From JACRCT01 sp049841135 (GTDB taxonomy: Bacteria > Myxococcota > Myxococcia > Myxococcales > UBA5297), in assembly GCA_049841135.1 (NCBI GenBank), contig JASGHK010000005.1, positions 1 to 64,000 on the forward strand: a stretch of DNA of 64,000 nt. Reading direction: 5' to 3'. Below are positions 1 to 8,941 of this stretch, piece after piece. The position numbers and the translations under genes were made by a program. The first letter of the stretch is position 1; each line of letters begins with the position of its first letter. The notes beneath the pieces are model-generated. The model was not told the origin of the DNA and ran no database searches. It was given only the letters and a program-made list of their open reading frames with translations.

Positions 1-1
1 C

Positions 2-295
2 CTGCCGACCACCTGGACCCTGCCGCTCCCGCCCGAGGTCGCCGACACCACGGTCGCCACCGGAGCCGACCCGGCCAGTGCCGCCGACAACACGCGCCAG
101 GGCCGGACTCAGGCCGTCTGCCTCTCTTGCCACGACACCACGAGGTTCGACGGCTCGGCCGCACAGACCTGCGGCGCGGGCATCACCGGGCCCTGCAACC
201 ACCCGACGCCCAACGCCGACGAGTCGCAGTGCGCCGGCTGCCACGGTTCCGGCGGGACCGCCGACGTCGCCAAGGTGCACGCCGTTTCGCAGTGA
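2..295 (+). CDS. Multiheme c-type cytochrome, C-terminal fragment (OmcA/MtrC-like)
   Basis: This is the last 97 codons of a gene whose start lies outside the window. The frame contains two c-type haem attachment motifs, CLSCH and CAGCH, separated by a spacer with further Cys and His residues. It ends in a VAKVHAV-type tail that I associate with OmcA/MtrC-type decahaem cytochromes of dissimilatory metal reducers. In that family the protein is exported and carries electrons across or onto the outer membrane. Assignment to that family is inference; the haem motifs are directly visible. The gene is followed by a strong GC-rich hairpin, so it is probably the last gene of its transcript. Confidence 0.72.
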   Translation: MPTTWTLPLPPEVADTTVATGADPASAADNTRQGRTQAVCLSCHDTTRFDGSAAQTCGAGITGPCNHPTPNADESQCAGCHGSGGTADVAKVHAVSQ

Positions 296-313
296 GCTGA
301 GCAGGCGCAGGAC

Positions 314-342
314 GCCGGCCCGGCCCTTCCGGCCGGGCCGGC
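314..342 (+). terminator. GC-rich terminator-like hairpin after the cytochrome gene
   Basis: A perfect 12-bp inverted repeat (GCCGGCCCGGCC / GGCCGGGCCGGC) has a 5-nt loop and starts 19 bases after the cytochrome stop codon. No T-tract follows, so it may act as a Rho-assisted terminator or an mRNA 3' stabiliser. Confidence 0.55.
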
Positions 343-401
343 TCGACAGCATCTCGGGGCGCCGAATCCTCGTGGCGCTCGCAGCGGTGCTCTACTGAAC
401 T

Positions 402-448
402 CGGTGGACGAGGTGGACGGAGTGGACCCGGTGGACGGGGTGGACCGT
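402..448. repeat. 9-bp repeat array, locus 1 (GTGGACNNN units)
   Basis: Five consecutive 9-bp units share the core GTGGAC, with only the last three bases of each unit varying. The array lies in the intergenic gap between the cytochrome gene and the cysteine synthase fusion. The period is the same as in the arrays near 13.6, 39.8, 51.6 and 59.1 kb. This copy has only one orientation, with no inverted half. Confidence 0.7.
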
Positions 449-524
449 CGGCGGGCGAGCCCCTGACCCTCGCCCGCCCGGCTGGCTCGGTGGTATCTGT
501 CCGCCTTCTTCGAAGGGGACGACC

Positions 525-2701
525 ATGGACGCCACTGGGCCTGCTGGCATCGACCTGCTCATCGGCAACACGCCGCTCTACCCCATCCGCTCGCTCTGCC
601 CGAACCCCAACGTGCAGATCCTGGCCAAGCTCGAGCGGACCAACCCCGGCGGGTCCATCAAGGACCGCATCGCGCTGTGGATGATCAACGAGGCCGAGCG
701 GACCGGCGGGCTCACCCGGGACAGGATCATCCTCGAGGCCACCAGCGGAAACACCGGCATCGGCCTCGCCATGATCGCCGCGGCCCGCGGCTACCGCATC
801 ACGCTGGCCATGAGCGAGGGCGTCAGCGTCGAGCGCCGCAAGATCCTGGCGGCCTACGGCGCCGAGTTCCTGCTCACGCCGTCGTCCAAGGGCACCGACG
901 GCGCCATCGAGCGCGTCTACGAGCTCATCAATGAGGAGCCGCAGAAGTACTTCCTCACCGACCAGTACAACAACCCGGCCAACCTGCTCGCCCACTACCA
1001 CGGCACGGCGCCCGAGATTCTGGAAGCAGACCGACGGGAAGATCACCCACTTCGTGGCGACGATGGGCACCACCGGCACGCTGATGGGCTGCTCCAAGCG
1101 CTTCCGCGAGCTCAACCCGAAGATCCGCGTCATCGGCGTCGAGCCCTACCTGGGCCACCGCCTGCAGGGCCTCAAGAACCTCAAGGAGGCCTACGTCCCC
1201 GGCATCTTCGACGCCAGCGCGCTCGACCGGAAGGTGAACATCGAGGACGAGGCCGCCTGGGACATGACCCGCGCCCTCGCCCGCAAGGAAGGCCTCCTGG
1301 TCGGCATGAGCGCCGGCGCCGCGATGTACGTCGCGCACGAGACCGCCAAGCAGATCGAGTCCGGCGTCATCGTCGTCGTCTTCCCCGACGGCGGCGAGCG
1401 CTACCTGTCGACGCCCCTCTTCCAGGTCAAGACCAGCGAGCCTGCGGCGCGGCTTCACTTCTTCAACTCGCTCACCCGCCAGCACGAGTCCTTCGAGCCG
1501 CGCGCCGACGCCAAGGAGGTCACCATGTACTCCTGCGGCCCCACCGTGCACCGGCGGCCGCACCTGGGCGTCCTGCGCCGGATGATGGTCGACGACGTGG
1601 TGCGCCGCGCGCTGGAGGCCGCCGGCCACAAGGTCAAGCACGTGGTCAGCATCACCGACGTCGACGACCTGACCATCCGCGAGTCGGACAAGACCGGCGT
1701 GCCGCTCAAGGAGCTGTGCCAGCGGCACGAGGCCGAGTTCCACAAGGACCTCGAGGCCCTGGCCATCAAGCCCGCCCACGTCTACTGCCGCTCGTCGGAG
1801 TCGGTGGACTCGATGATCGCCATGACCCGCGAGCTGATGGAGAAGGGCGCGGCCTACGAGCAGTACCACTCCGTCTTCTTCAACATCGGCCGCACCAAGG
1901 GCTACGGCGACCTGCTCGGCCGCCAGGGCCTGTCGACGGCCAGCATCGCCCCGCCCGCCGAGGAGGAGCGCTACGAGGGCGTCGACCCGCGCGACTTCGT
2001 GCTCTTCCGCCGCTGCGACCTGGCCGAGATGCGCAAGGGCCTGGCCTTCAAGACCGAGTGGGGCAACGTGCGGCCCAGCTGGCACGTGGAGTGCGCCGCC
2101 ATGGCCCGCGCCCACCTGGGCGACCAGTTCGACATCCACACCGGGTCGGCGGAGCTCGATCTTCCCGCACCACGAGAACGAGCTGGCGCAGATGCGCGCG
2201 CTGACCGGCAAGCCGCAGGCCCGCTACTGGCTCCACTCCGAGCTCGTCTTCGTCGACGAGGTCAAGATGAGCTACGACGCGGCGACCTACCGCACCTTGG
2301 GCGACTTGATGGACCGCGGCTTCACGGCGCGCGAGGTGCGCCTGTGCCTGCTCCAGACGCACTACCGCCAGCCGCTGCACCTGACCGACGAGCGGTTCCA
2401 CACGGCGCGCGCGCTGCTCGAGGAGATCGACGCGGGGCTCGCGGTGCTGGCCTCGGCCCCGGGCGGCAAGCCGCGGGTCAGCGACGTCCAGGGCTGGATC
2501 AGCGCGGCCAAGGAGACCTTCCGCAAGGCGGTCTACGACGACCTCAACCTGTCCGAAGGTCTGCGCGCGCTCTCCGGGCTGCTGGAGCACATGGTGCAGC
2601 TCTCCAAGGAGGGCCGGCTCGGGCGCGAGGACGCGGACGCCGTCTGCCCGGCGCTCAAGGAGATGGACGAGGTCCTCTCGCTCTTGCCGACGAAGTGCTG
2701 A
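525..2701 (+). CDS. Cysteine synthase fused to cysteinyl-tRNA synthetase-like domain (two frameshifts)
   Basis: Residues 1 to about 305 form a PLP-dependent cysteine synthase/cystathionine beta-synthase fold: NPGGSIKDR with the PLP lysine at K46, SGNTGIG, and a GMSAGAA segment. The remainder matches cysteinyl-tRNA synthetase over its whole length (CGPTV, ITDVDD, WHVECAAM, HYR). However, the HIGH site reads HLGV and the KMSKS loop reads KMSYD. Two one-base insertions break the frame: GAGATTCTGG near 1017-1026 and GAGCTCGATC near 2150-2160. Removing one base at each restores about 724 residues. The ATG follows a GAAGGGG ribosome site. The fusion would join cysteine synthesis to cysteine activation, but the altered motifs make true tRNA charging uncertain. 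An amino-acid ligase role, as in the CysRS-derived MshC, is an alternative. Confidence 0.8.
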
Positions 2702-2909
2702 GGGTCGAGAGATCGAGGACTTCCGTTTTCACCAAAGCGAAGTCTGGCCAGCTGAAGTAGCGCCGCCCGGCTCCAAAGAAGGAGCTACCGCGACCGGCTG
2801 CAGGCCGTGAAGCTGGGGCTTTGAGACGCGCGAGGCAGGGCACCAGCCGTGCGGCCTCTCCGCCCCCCCGGTTAGGATGTCCAGGCCAGCCCGGGAGGGG
2901 CTCCGCCCC

Positions 2910-4869
2910 ATGGACGAGACGAAACCGACGTACGAGGAACTGCTCCGCAGGAACCAGGAAGCTCGAGGCCCGAGCGCAGGAGCTGGACCAGTTCTTCGAG
3001 TCCAACCTCGACCTGCTCTGCATCGCCGATACCAGCGGGCACTTCGTGCGGCTCAACGCCGAGTGGAAGAACACCCTGGGCTACGAGGTCCGCGAGCTCG
3101 TGGGCCGCCAGTTCCTCGACTTCATCCACCCCGACGACCGCGCCGCCACCCGGGCCGCGATGGCCGCGCTGCGGGAGGGGCAGCGCGTCCTCAACTTCGA
3201 GAACCGCTACCTCGCCAAGGACGGCTCAGTCCGCTGGATCGAGTGGCGCTCCTTCCCGCTGGGCGAGCGCGCCTACGCCGCCGCCCGCGACGTGACGGCC
3301 CGCCACGAGATGGAGGAGCGGCTGCGACGCAGCGAGGAGCGCTACCGGCTCATCAACGACTCCAGCGGCGACATCATCTACTCGTACGACCTGCAGGGCC
3401 GCTTCACCAGCGGCAACCGGCTACTGTTCGCCGCGCTGGGCCGCCCCGAGGCGGAGGTGCTGGGCAAGACGCACGCCGAGCTCGGCTTCCCGCCCCAGAC
3501 CTGCCGGGAGTGGGAGGGGCTGCACCGGCGCGTCCTGGAGGCGGGCGCGACGGTGGTGGCCCCCACCACCACGCCCATGCCCGACGGCGAGGTGCGCCAC
3601 TACCGCGTGGTGCTCAACCCGCTCACCGACGGCCAGGGCGCCGTCGTCGGCATCGGCGGCACCACCATCGACATCACCGAGCAGGTCCGCGCCGAGCGCG
3701 AGCAGAAGAAGCTGCAGGAGCAGCTCGCCCAGTCGCAGAAGCTCGAGTCCATCGGCCGGCTCGCCGGCGGCGTGGCGCACGACTTCAACAACATGCTGGG
3801 CGTCATCCTCGGCCACGTGGACCTGGCGCTGGAGGAGGTCGACCCGGCGGCGCCGCTGCGCGCCGACCTCGCCGAGATCCGGCAGGCGGCGCTGCGCTCG
3901 GCGGAGCTGACACGGCAGCTGCTGGCCTTCGCCCGCAAGCAGGACGTCTCGCCGCGCCTCTTGGACCTCAACGCGACCGTGACCGGCATGCTCAAGATGC
4001 TGCGCCGGCTCATCGGCGAGGACCTCGCCCTCGAGTGGCGGCCGGCACCGGGCGCGCTCCAGGTGCGCATGGACCCGGCGCAGGTGGACCAGATCCTCGC
4101 GAACCTGTGCGTCAACGCCCGGGACGCCATCGCCGGCAACGGCCGCGTCGTCATCGCCACCCGGGAGGTGCAGGTCGCCGGCCGCGTCGACGCCCCCGCC
4201 GGCCGCTACGTCCAGCTCTCGGTCACCGACGACGGGGTCGGCATGGACGCCGAGGTCCTGCGCCACCTGTTCGAGCCGTTCTTCACCACCAAGCCGCGGG
4301 GCCTGGGCACCGGGCTGGGCCTGGCCACCGTCCACGGCACGGTGCAGCAGGCCGGCGGCTTCGTGGAGGTCGAGTCCGCGCCCGGCCAGGGGGCCTGCTT
4401 CAAGGTCTACCTGCCGGCCCAGGACGAGGTCTCGCCCGAGGCGAGCTTCGAGGGTGCGGAGGCAGGCGACGGGCGGGCGGCCGAGCAGCCGGTTCGGCCG
4501 GTGACCGTGCTGCTGGTCGAGGACGAGCGGGCGCTCCTGGACCTGGCGCGGACGATGCTCGAGAAGCGCGGGCACACGGTGCTCGCCGCCGCGCACCCCA
4601 ACGACGCGCTGCTGCTGGCGCTGCAGCACGCCGGAGAGCTGGACCTGCTCGTCACCGACGTGGTGATGCCGCAGATGAACGGGCGCGACCTGGCGCAGCA
4701 GCTGCTGGCGCGGTTCCCCAGGCTGCGGCGGCTCTTCGTCTCCGGGCACACCTCCAACATCATCGACCCGGCGAGCATCGTGGCCGACGGCGGGCACTTC
4801 CTGAAGAAGCCCTTCACCCCGCGGGAGCTGGACCAGGCCGTCCGCAAGGCGCTGGAGGCCGCGCCATGA
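2910..4869 (+). CDS. Hybrid sensor histidine kinase, PAS-PAS-HisKA-HATPase-REC (frameshifted)
   Basis: The corrected protein is about 652 residues with no membrane segment, so it is a cytoplasmic sensor. Order: PAS (about 30-140, with a FIHPDDR motif), second PAS (about 150-265), HisKA with the phospho-histidine in GGVAHDFNN (about H290), HATPase with NARDAI, DDGVGMD and GTGLGL boxes, then a C-terminal receiver with VEDE, VTDVVMP (phospho-Asp about D583) and the KKPF lysine. The likely ATG at 2910 begins MDETKPTYEELL. A one-base insertion (GAAGCTC at 2958-2964 instead of GAGCTC) separates this start from the rest. The neighbouring genes do not reveal the signal or partner. Confidence 0.9.
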
Positions 4870-4934
4870 AGGGCCGCGCCGAGCCTCGGCCCCCTGGCTT
4901 GACCTGCCTCGCCACCGCCCGCCACGATGGCGGC

Positions 4935-5919
4935 GTGAAGCCCCTCCTCGCCCTCCTCGCCAGCCTCTTCGCCGTCCTCGCCGTCCTCGCCTGCGTCGAG
5001 GTGCCCAAGGACGCCCTCTTCCGGTGCGACCGCCAAGACGACTGCCGCAGCGACGAATACTGCTCGCCGGAGAAGACGTGCCTGCCGCGCCCGGACGCGG
5101 GCGAGCGGGACGGTGGCGGCCCCGTCCCGGACGCCGGCCGACCGGATGCCGGGGGTCCGCCGGACGCCGATGCTCCGCCCGACGCCCAGGGCGCGGCCGA
5201 TGCCACCCCGGTCCCGCGCGACGCCTCCCATCCCGAGCTGCTCGACGCGGGGCCGCCCCTCCGCCCGGACGCGGCCTTCTTCCCTTCCAGCTGCAAGGAG
5301 CTCCGCCAGAACTCCCCCCAGCCGTTGGACGGCATCGAGACCCTCTACTTCCCGGACCCGACTGGCGGGCTGACGAAGGTGGCCGCCTACTGCCTCCAGT
5401 CGGTCCAGGGCGGAGGCTGGACGCTGGTCGCTCGCACCGCCTCCAGCACCATCAGCAACACCGTCCCCTTCGGCTGGTTCCAGTCCACCGGCGCCCTGGA
5501 CGACCTGACTCGCCCTTACTGTCTGGGGGCGCTGACGCGCGGCCTGAGCTTCGCCGAGCTTCCTGGTGACGAGCCAGAAGATCAGCTCCGACACCGACTC
5601 CGTGGCCCCGCTGGGCCCGGACCGCTTCGAGGTGCTGCTGGCTCCTGGATGGGCCCGGCTCAACGCGGGTGTGGCCAACTCGAAAGTCACTGACGTCTCG
5701 CTGCCTGGAAGCGGCTGCGCGGGCCAGACCAACGATGGGGCCATGCTCGGCTTCGCCGGCTGCACCGAGGCGGACGACCACTTCTTCCTGCGCGACAGCG
5801 GTGATTGTGATCTCTACGGCCTCTATTCCGACGGCTTCCACCTCCTCTACGAAGCGTGCGTCAGCGAGGGCATGAGCGGGAACCTGGGCAAGAAGCCGGG
5901 CCTGCTCTTCGTGCGCTGA
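4935..5919 (+). CDS. Lipoprotein with Cys-rich head and fibrinogen-like C-terminal domain (frameshifted)
   Basis: A GTG start opens a lipoprotein signal with lipobox VLAC (Cys20). A short Cys-rich module (CDRQDDCRSDEYC) follows, then a Pro/Asp/Ala-rich linker typical of myxobacterial surface lipoproteins. From about residue 115 there is a fibrinogen-related domain recognisable by SCKEL and GGGWTLVA. A one-base insertion, GAGCTTC at 5556-5562, splits the ORF; deleting one T joins it to the conserved Cys-containing tail, which ends at 5919. Fibrinogen-like domains usually bind glycans or proteins, so a surface adhesion or recognition role is inferred. Confidence 0.75.
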
Positions 5920-6074
5920 GCGGCCCTGCGTAAGATATGTCAGCGCTCATCAACATGGGCCGAGAGAATCGGGGCAGCATTTCGCGCGTTGACTGTCAGC
6001 GGCCTCGTCTGACTTGCGCCGGCCCGATCGGTGGAAGCCCGTTCCTCGTACACGTCTCTCGACCTGGGGGTCCC

Positions 6075-8741
6075 ATGCGTCGTCTCCTCGTCCTCTGCGG
6101 CCTCGGCGCGGCTTCGCTCGCGCTCGCCTTCGGCCTGGTGCAGTCCGCCGGCATCGGCACTCCCTCCGCTGCGCTGCCCGCGGCCAAGGAGATCGCCCCC
6201 GAGCCGTTCCTCGTCCCCGCCCAGCTCCCCTGCCAGGACGTCCCGGTGAAGTACGAGCAGAACAAGCGCGTGGCCCAGCCGAGCGCCCAGAACACACCGT
6301 CGGCCGCGGACTCCGACGGTGCTCCCTCCGGCGCGGCGATGGGGGCGGGAGCGAAGAAGAGCAAGGCCGCCGCAGCCAGCCCCGCGATGGTCGCCAGCAA
6401 GTCGGAGGCGAAGATGGCGCCGATGGATGCGCCCGCGACGTCCGCCGCGCCTTCCCCTGCCCCGCCGCCGCCGGCGGCGATGGCCCAGCCCGCAGCGGCC
6501 TCGGAGAAGACAGCGCCGATGGCCAAGGACCTGAAGGCTGCTCCGGCCAAGCAGGCGGTCGCCAAGAAGGAGGCGCCCGCGGACCAGCTCGCCTCGAACA
6601 AGCCGGCGAAACAGCAGCCACCCGAGCCCGCCGAGCCTCCGGCCCGGGCTGCCCCGCCGGAGGAGCCGTTCCCCACCGAGCCGACGACCAAGTTCCTCTC
6701 CGCCGACGACTCCAACTCCATGGCCTCGCCGGCCATCGCCCGCCGGCTCATCCGCGCGCGCAAGTACGTGCACCCCGACTTCGTGCGCTCCTACGAGTTC
6801 CTCAACTACTACTCCTTCAACTACCCCGCGCCGGCGCAGGGAGCGGCGGTCGCGCTCTACCCGGAGATGCGCCCGGCCGCCGGCAAGAACGAGTTCAACC
6901 TGCAGATCGGCGTGCGCGCCCTCGACCGCGCCCGCGCCGACATGCGGCCGCTCAACGTCGTGGTCCTGGTCGACGTCTCCGGCTCGATGGCGGGCGAGAG
7001 CTACAAGCTGGCCAAGGGCTTCGTGAAGAAGCTCGCCCGCGCGCTCCGGCCCGGCGAGAAGATCTCGCTCGTCAGCGCCAACCGCACCGCGACCAGGCTC
7101 CTGCAGGGCGAGGTCGTGGGCGCCGGCACCGCGGACAAGGTCGCCGCCCTCGTCGACGGCATCTTCCCCACCGACATCACCAACCTCGAGGCCGGCATCG
7201 CCGCCGCCTACGAGATCGCCGGCAAGACCTCCGCCGCCAGCCACGACACCCGGGTGATCATCGTCAGCGACGGCGCCGCCAACGCCGGCGAGCTCTCCAA
7301 GACCACCATCGCCAAGGGCGCCGAGGACGCCGACAAGCAGGGCATCTACCTGGCGGGCATCGCCGTCGGCGAGGGCTTCGACGACAGCCTGATGAACGCG
7401 GTGACCGATAAGGGCCGTGGCGCCTACGTGTTCCTGGACGCTGACAGCGAGATCGACAAGCTGCTCACCGACCGCGCCTTCGTCTCCGCCTTCGACGTGG
7501 CGGTCAAGGACGTGCGCCTCAAGCTGGTGCTGCCGCCGGGCTGGAAGGTCAAGGAGTTCCACGGCGAGCAGATCTCCTCGGTCGCCTCCGAGGTCGTGCC
7601 GCAGTACCTCTCGCCCAACGACCAGATGCTCTACCACCTGGTGGTCGCCACCAATCAGCCGCAGGACAAGCTGCGGGCCGCGCAGTTCGAGGTGGAGGCC
7701 GAGTTCCGGCCGATCGGCGGGCAGCTCTCGAAGGTGGGGCTCAAGAGCAAGGTGGCGGAGATGCTCCAGTCCGACCGCGGGCTGCGCAAGGGCGACGCGG
7801 TGGTGCGTTACGCGGAGACGCTCAAGAAGATCGCCTACCCGCTCGAGGAGAACCGCGCCGCCAACACCCGGGCCCTCGACGAGGGCCTCGCCTACGTCAG
7901 CGACCTCTACGACCAGCTCAAGGACCCCGAGCTGCGCGACATCGTGGCGCTGATGAAGGCCTACCGGATCACCCTCACCGAGGGCGAAGCCTCGGCGCTG
8001 GCCTGCGACCGGAGGTTCGAGTCGCCGCCGGTGGTCCTGGGCCTGCGGCCGGAGAACGTGCAGGAGGTCGTGGTCCGCGGCCCGGCGCCCAAGGAGGCGC
8101 TCAAGGCCCTCCACCGGCTCTACCAGTCCAACCGGCTCCTGCCGCTCGAGGGCTACCGGATGCTGGCGCTCGCCAGCGGGCCCATCGGCGTGCCGAACAA
8201 CACCGGCGGGCAGCTCAGCGGCGAGCCGTACCCGCACCCGTCGCCGAAGTTCCTGGGCCAGAGCCCCAACCCGCGCGCGCCCGGCTCGACGGTGTTCGAC
8301 CTGCACCAGGTGACGATGAAGCTCAAGGCGCCGCAGGACGCGCGCAGCTTCTCCTTCGACCTGAACTACTTCTCGGCGGAGTACCCCGAGTACGTCGGCC
8401 AGCAGTTCAACGACACCTTCCTGGCCATTCTCGAGGCGAAGTCGACCAATGGCGGCGCGCCGACCAACATCTCCTTCGACCCGAACGGCAAGCCCATCGA
8501 GGTCAACAACAACTACTTCGAGAACACGTTCCACCCCATCCCCAACACCGGCACCGGGTTCGACGCGGACGGATCCACCGGCTGGCTGCGCACCAGCTGG
8601 CCCATCCAGGGCGGCGAGAGCTTCTCGCTCACCTTCTCCATCCACGACGAGGGCGACGGCGTGTACACCTCGCTCGCGGTGCTCGACAACTTCCAGTGGC
8701 ACACGCAGTCGGCGGTGGGGAACACCGACCCGCTCAACTGA
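6075..8741 (+). CDS. YfbK-like von Willebrand factor A protein with C-terminal choice-of-anchor-L-like domain
   Basis: An 888-residue exported protein. The start at 6075 gives a signal sequence (MRRLLVLCGLGAASLALAFG); upstream in-frame ATGs lack this. An Ala/Pro/Lys low-complexity stretch (about 75-210) precedes a YfbK-type N-terminal region (RSYEFLNYYSFNYPAP) and a VWA domain with the metal-ion-dependent adhesion motif DVSGSMAG (D300). The last 165 residues (FDLNYFSAEYPEYVGQQFND and following) resemble the choice-of-anchor L family of secreted proteins. Joining the two suggests a secreted or surface binding protein. Its ligand is unknown. A hairpin with a T-run follows the gene. Confidence 0.8.
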   Translation: MRRLLVLCGLGAASLALAFGLVQSAGIGTPSAALPAAKEIAPEPFLVPAQLPCQDVPVKYEQNKRVAQPSAQNTPSAADSDGAPSGAAMGAGAKKSKAAAASPAMVASKSEAKMAPMDAPATSAAPSPAPPPPAAMAQPAAASEKTAPMAKDLKAAPAKQAVAKKEAPADQLASNKPAKQQPPEPAEPPARAAPPEEPFPTEPTTKFLSADDSNSMASPAIARRLIRARKYVHPDFVRSYEFLNYYSFNYPAPAQGAAVALYPEMRPAAGKNEFNLQIGVRALDRARADMRPLNVVVLVDVSGSMAGESYKLAKGFVKKLARALRPGEKISLVSANRTATRLLQGEVVGAGTADKVAALVDGIFPTDITNLEAGIAAAYEIAGKTSAASHDTRVIIVSDGAANAGELSKTTIAKGAEDADKQGIYLAGIAVGEGFDDSLMNAVTDKGRGAYVFLDADSEIDKLLTDRAFVSAFDVAVKDVRLKLVLPPGWKVKEFHGEQISSVASEVVPQYLSPNDQMLYHLVVATNQPQDKLRAAQFEVEAEFRPIGGQLSKVGLKSKVAEMLQSDRGLRKGDAVVRYAETLKKIAYPLEENRAANTRALDEGLAYVSDLYDQLKDPELRDIVALMKAYRITLTEGEASALACDRRFESPPVVLGLRPENVQEVVVRGPAPKEALKALHRLYQSNRLLPLEGYRMLALASGPIGVPNNTGGQLSGEPYPHPSPKFLGQSPNPRAPGSTVFDLHQVTMKLKAPQDARSFSFDLNYFSAEYPEYVGQQFNDTFLAILEAKSTNGGAPTNISFDPNGKPIEVNNNYFENTFHPIPNTGTGFDADGSTGWLRTSWPIQGGESFSLTFSIHDEGDGVYTSLAVLDNFQWHTQSAVGNTDPLN

Positions 8742-8763
8742 CGGCGCAGCCCTTCACCGACTC

Positions 8764-8796
8764 GCCGAGGCGTTCTCCGAGCCTCGGCACCTTTTC
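8764..8796 (+). terminator. Rho-independent terminator after the VWA gene
   Basis: An 8-bp perfect stem (GCCGAGGC / GCCTCGGC) with a 9-nt loop is followed by ACCTTTTCC, 23 bases downstream of the stop codon. Confidence 0.65.
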
Positions 8797-8941
8797 CGTT
8801 CCCGGCGAGGTCGAGGGCGTGTAGACCCTCGCCCTCGGCGCTCGGCTTCTCCGGTGGCACCGGCGATCGGCGGCGGGAAACAACGCCTCCGCTCGACCCT
8901 GCCCCGAAGGACCCATGCTCGCCCTTTCGGAGGCTTCGCAC

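Noticed and set aside
525..2701. Treating the cysteine synthase and CysRS-like parts as separate genes or a dead pseudogene
   Set aside because: There is no stop codon between the domains in the corrected frame, the linker is colinear, and both frame breaks fit the window-wide one-base pattern.
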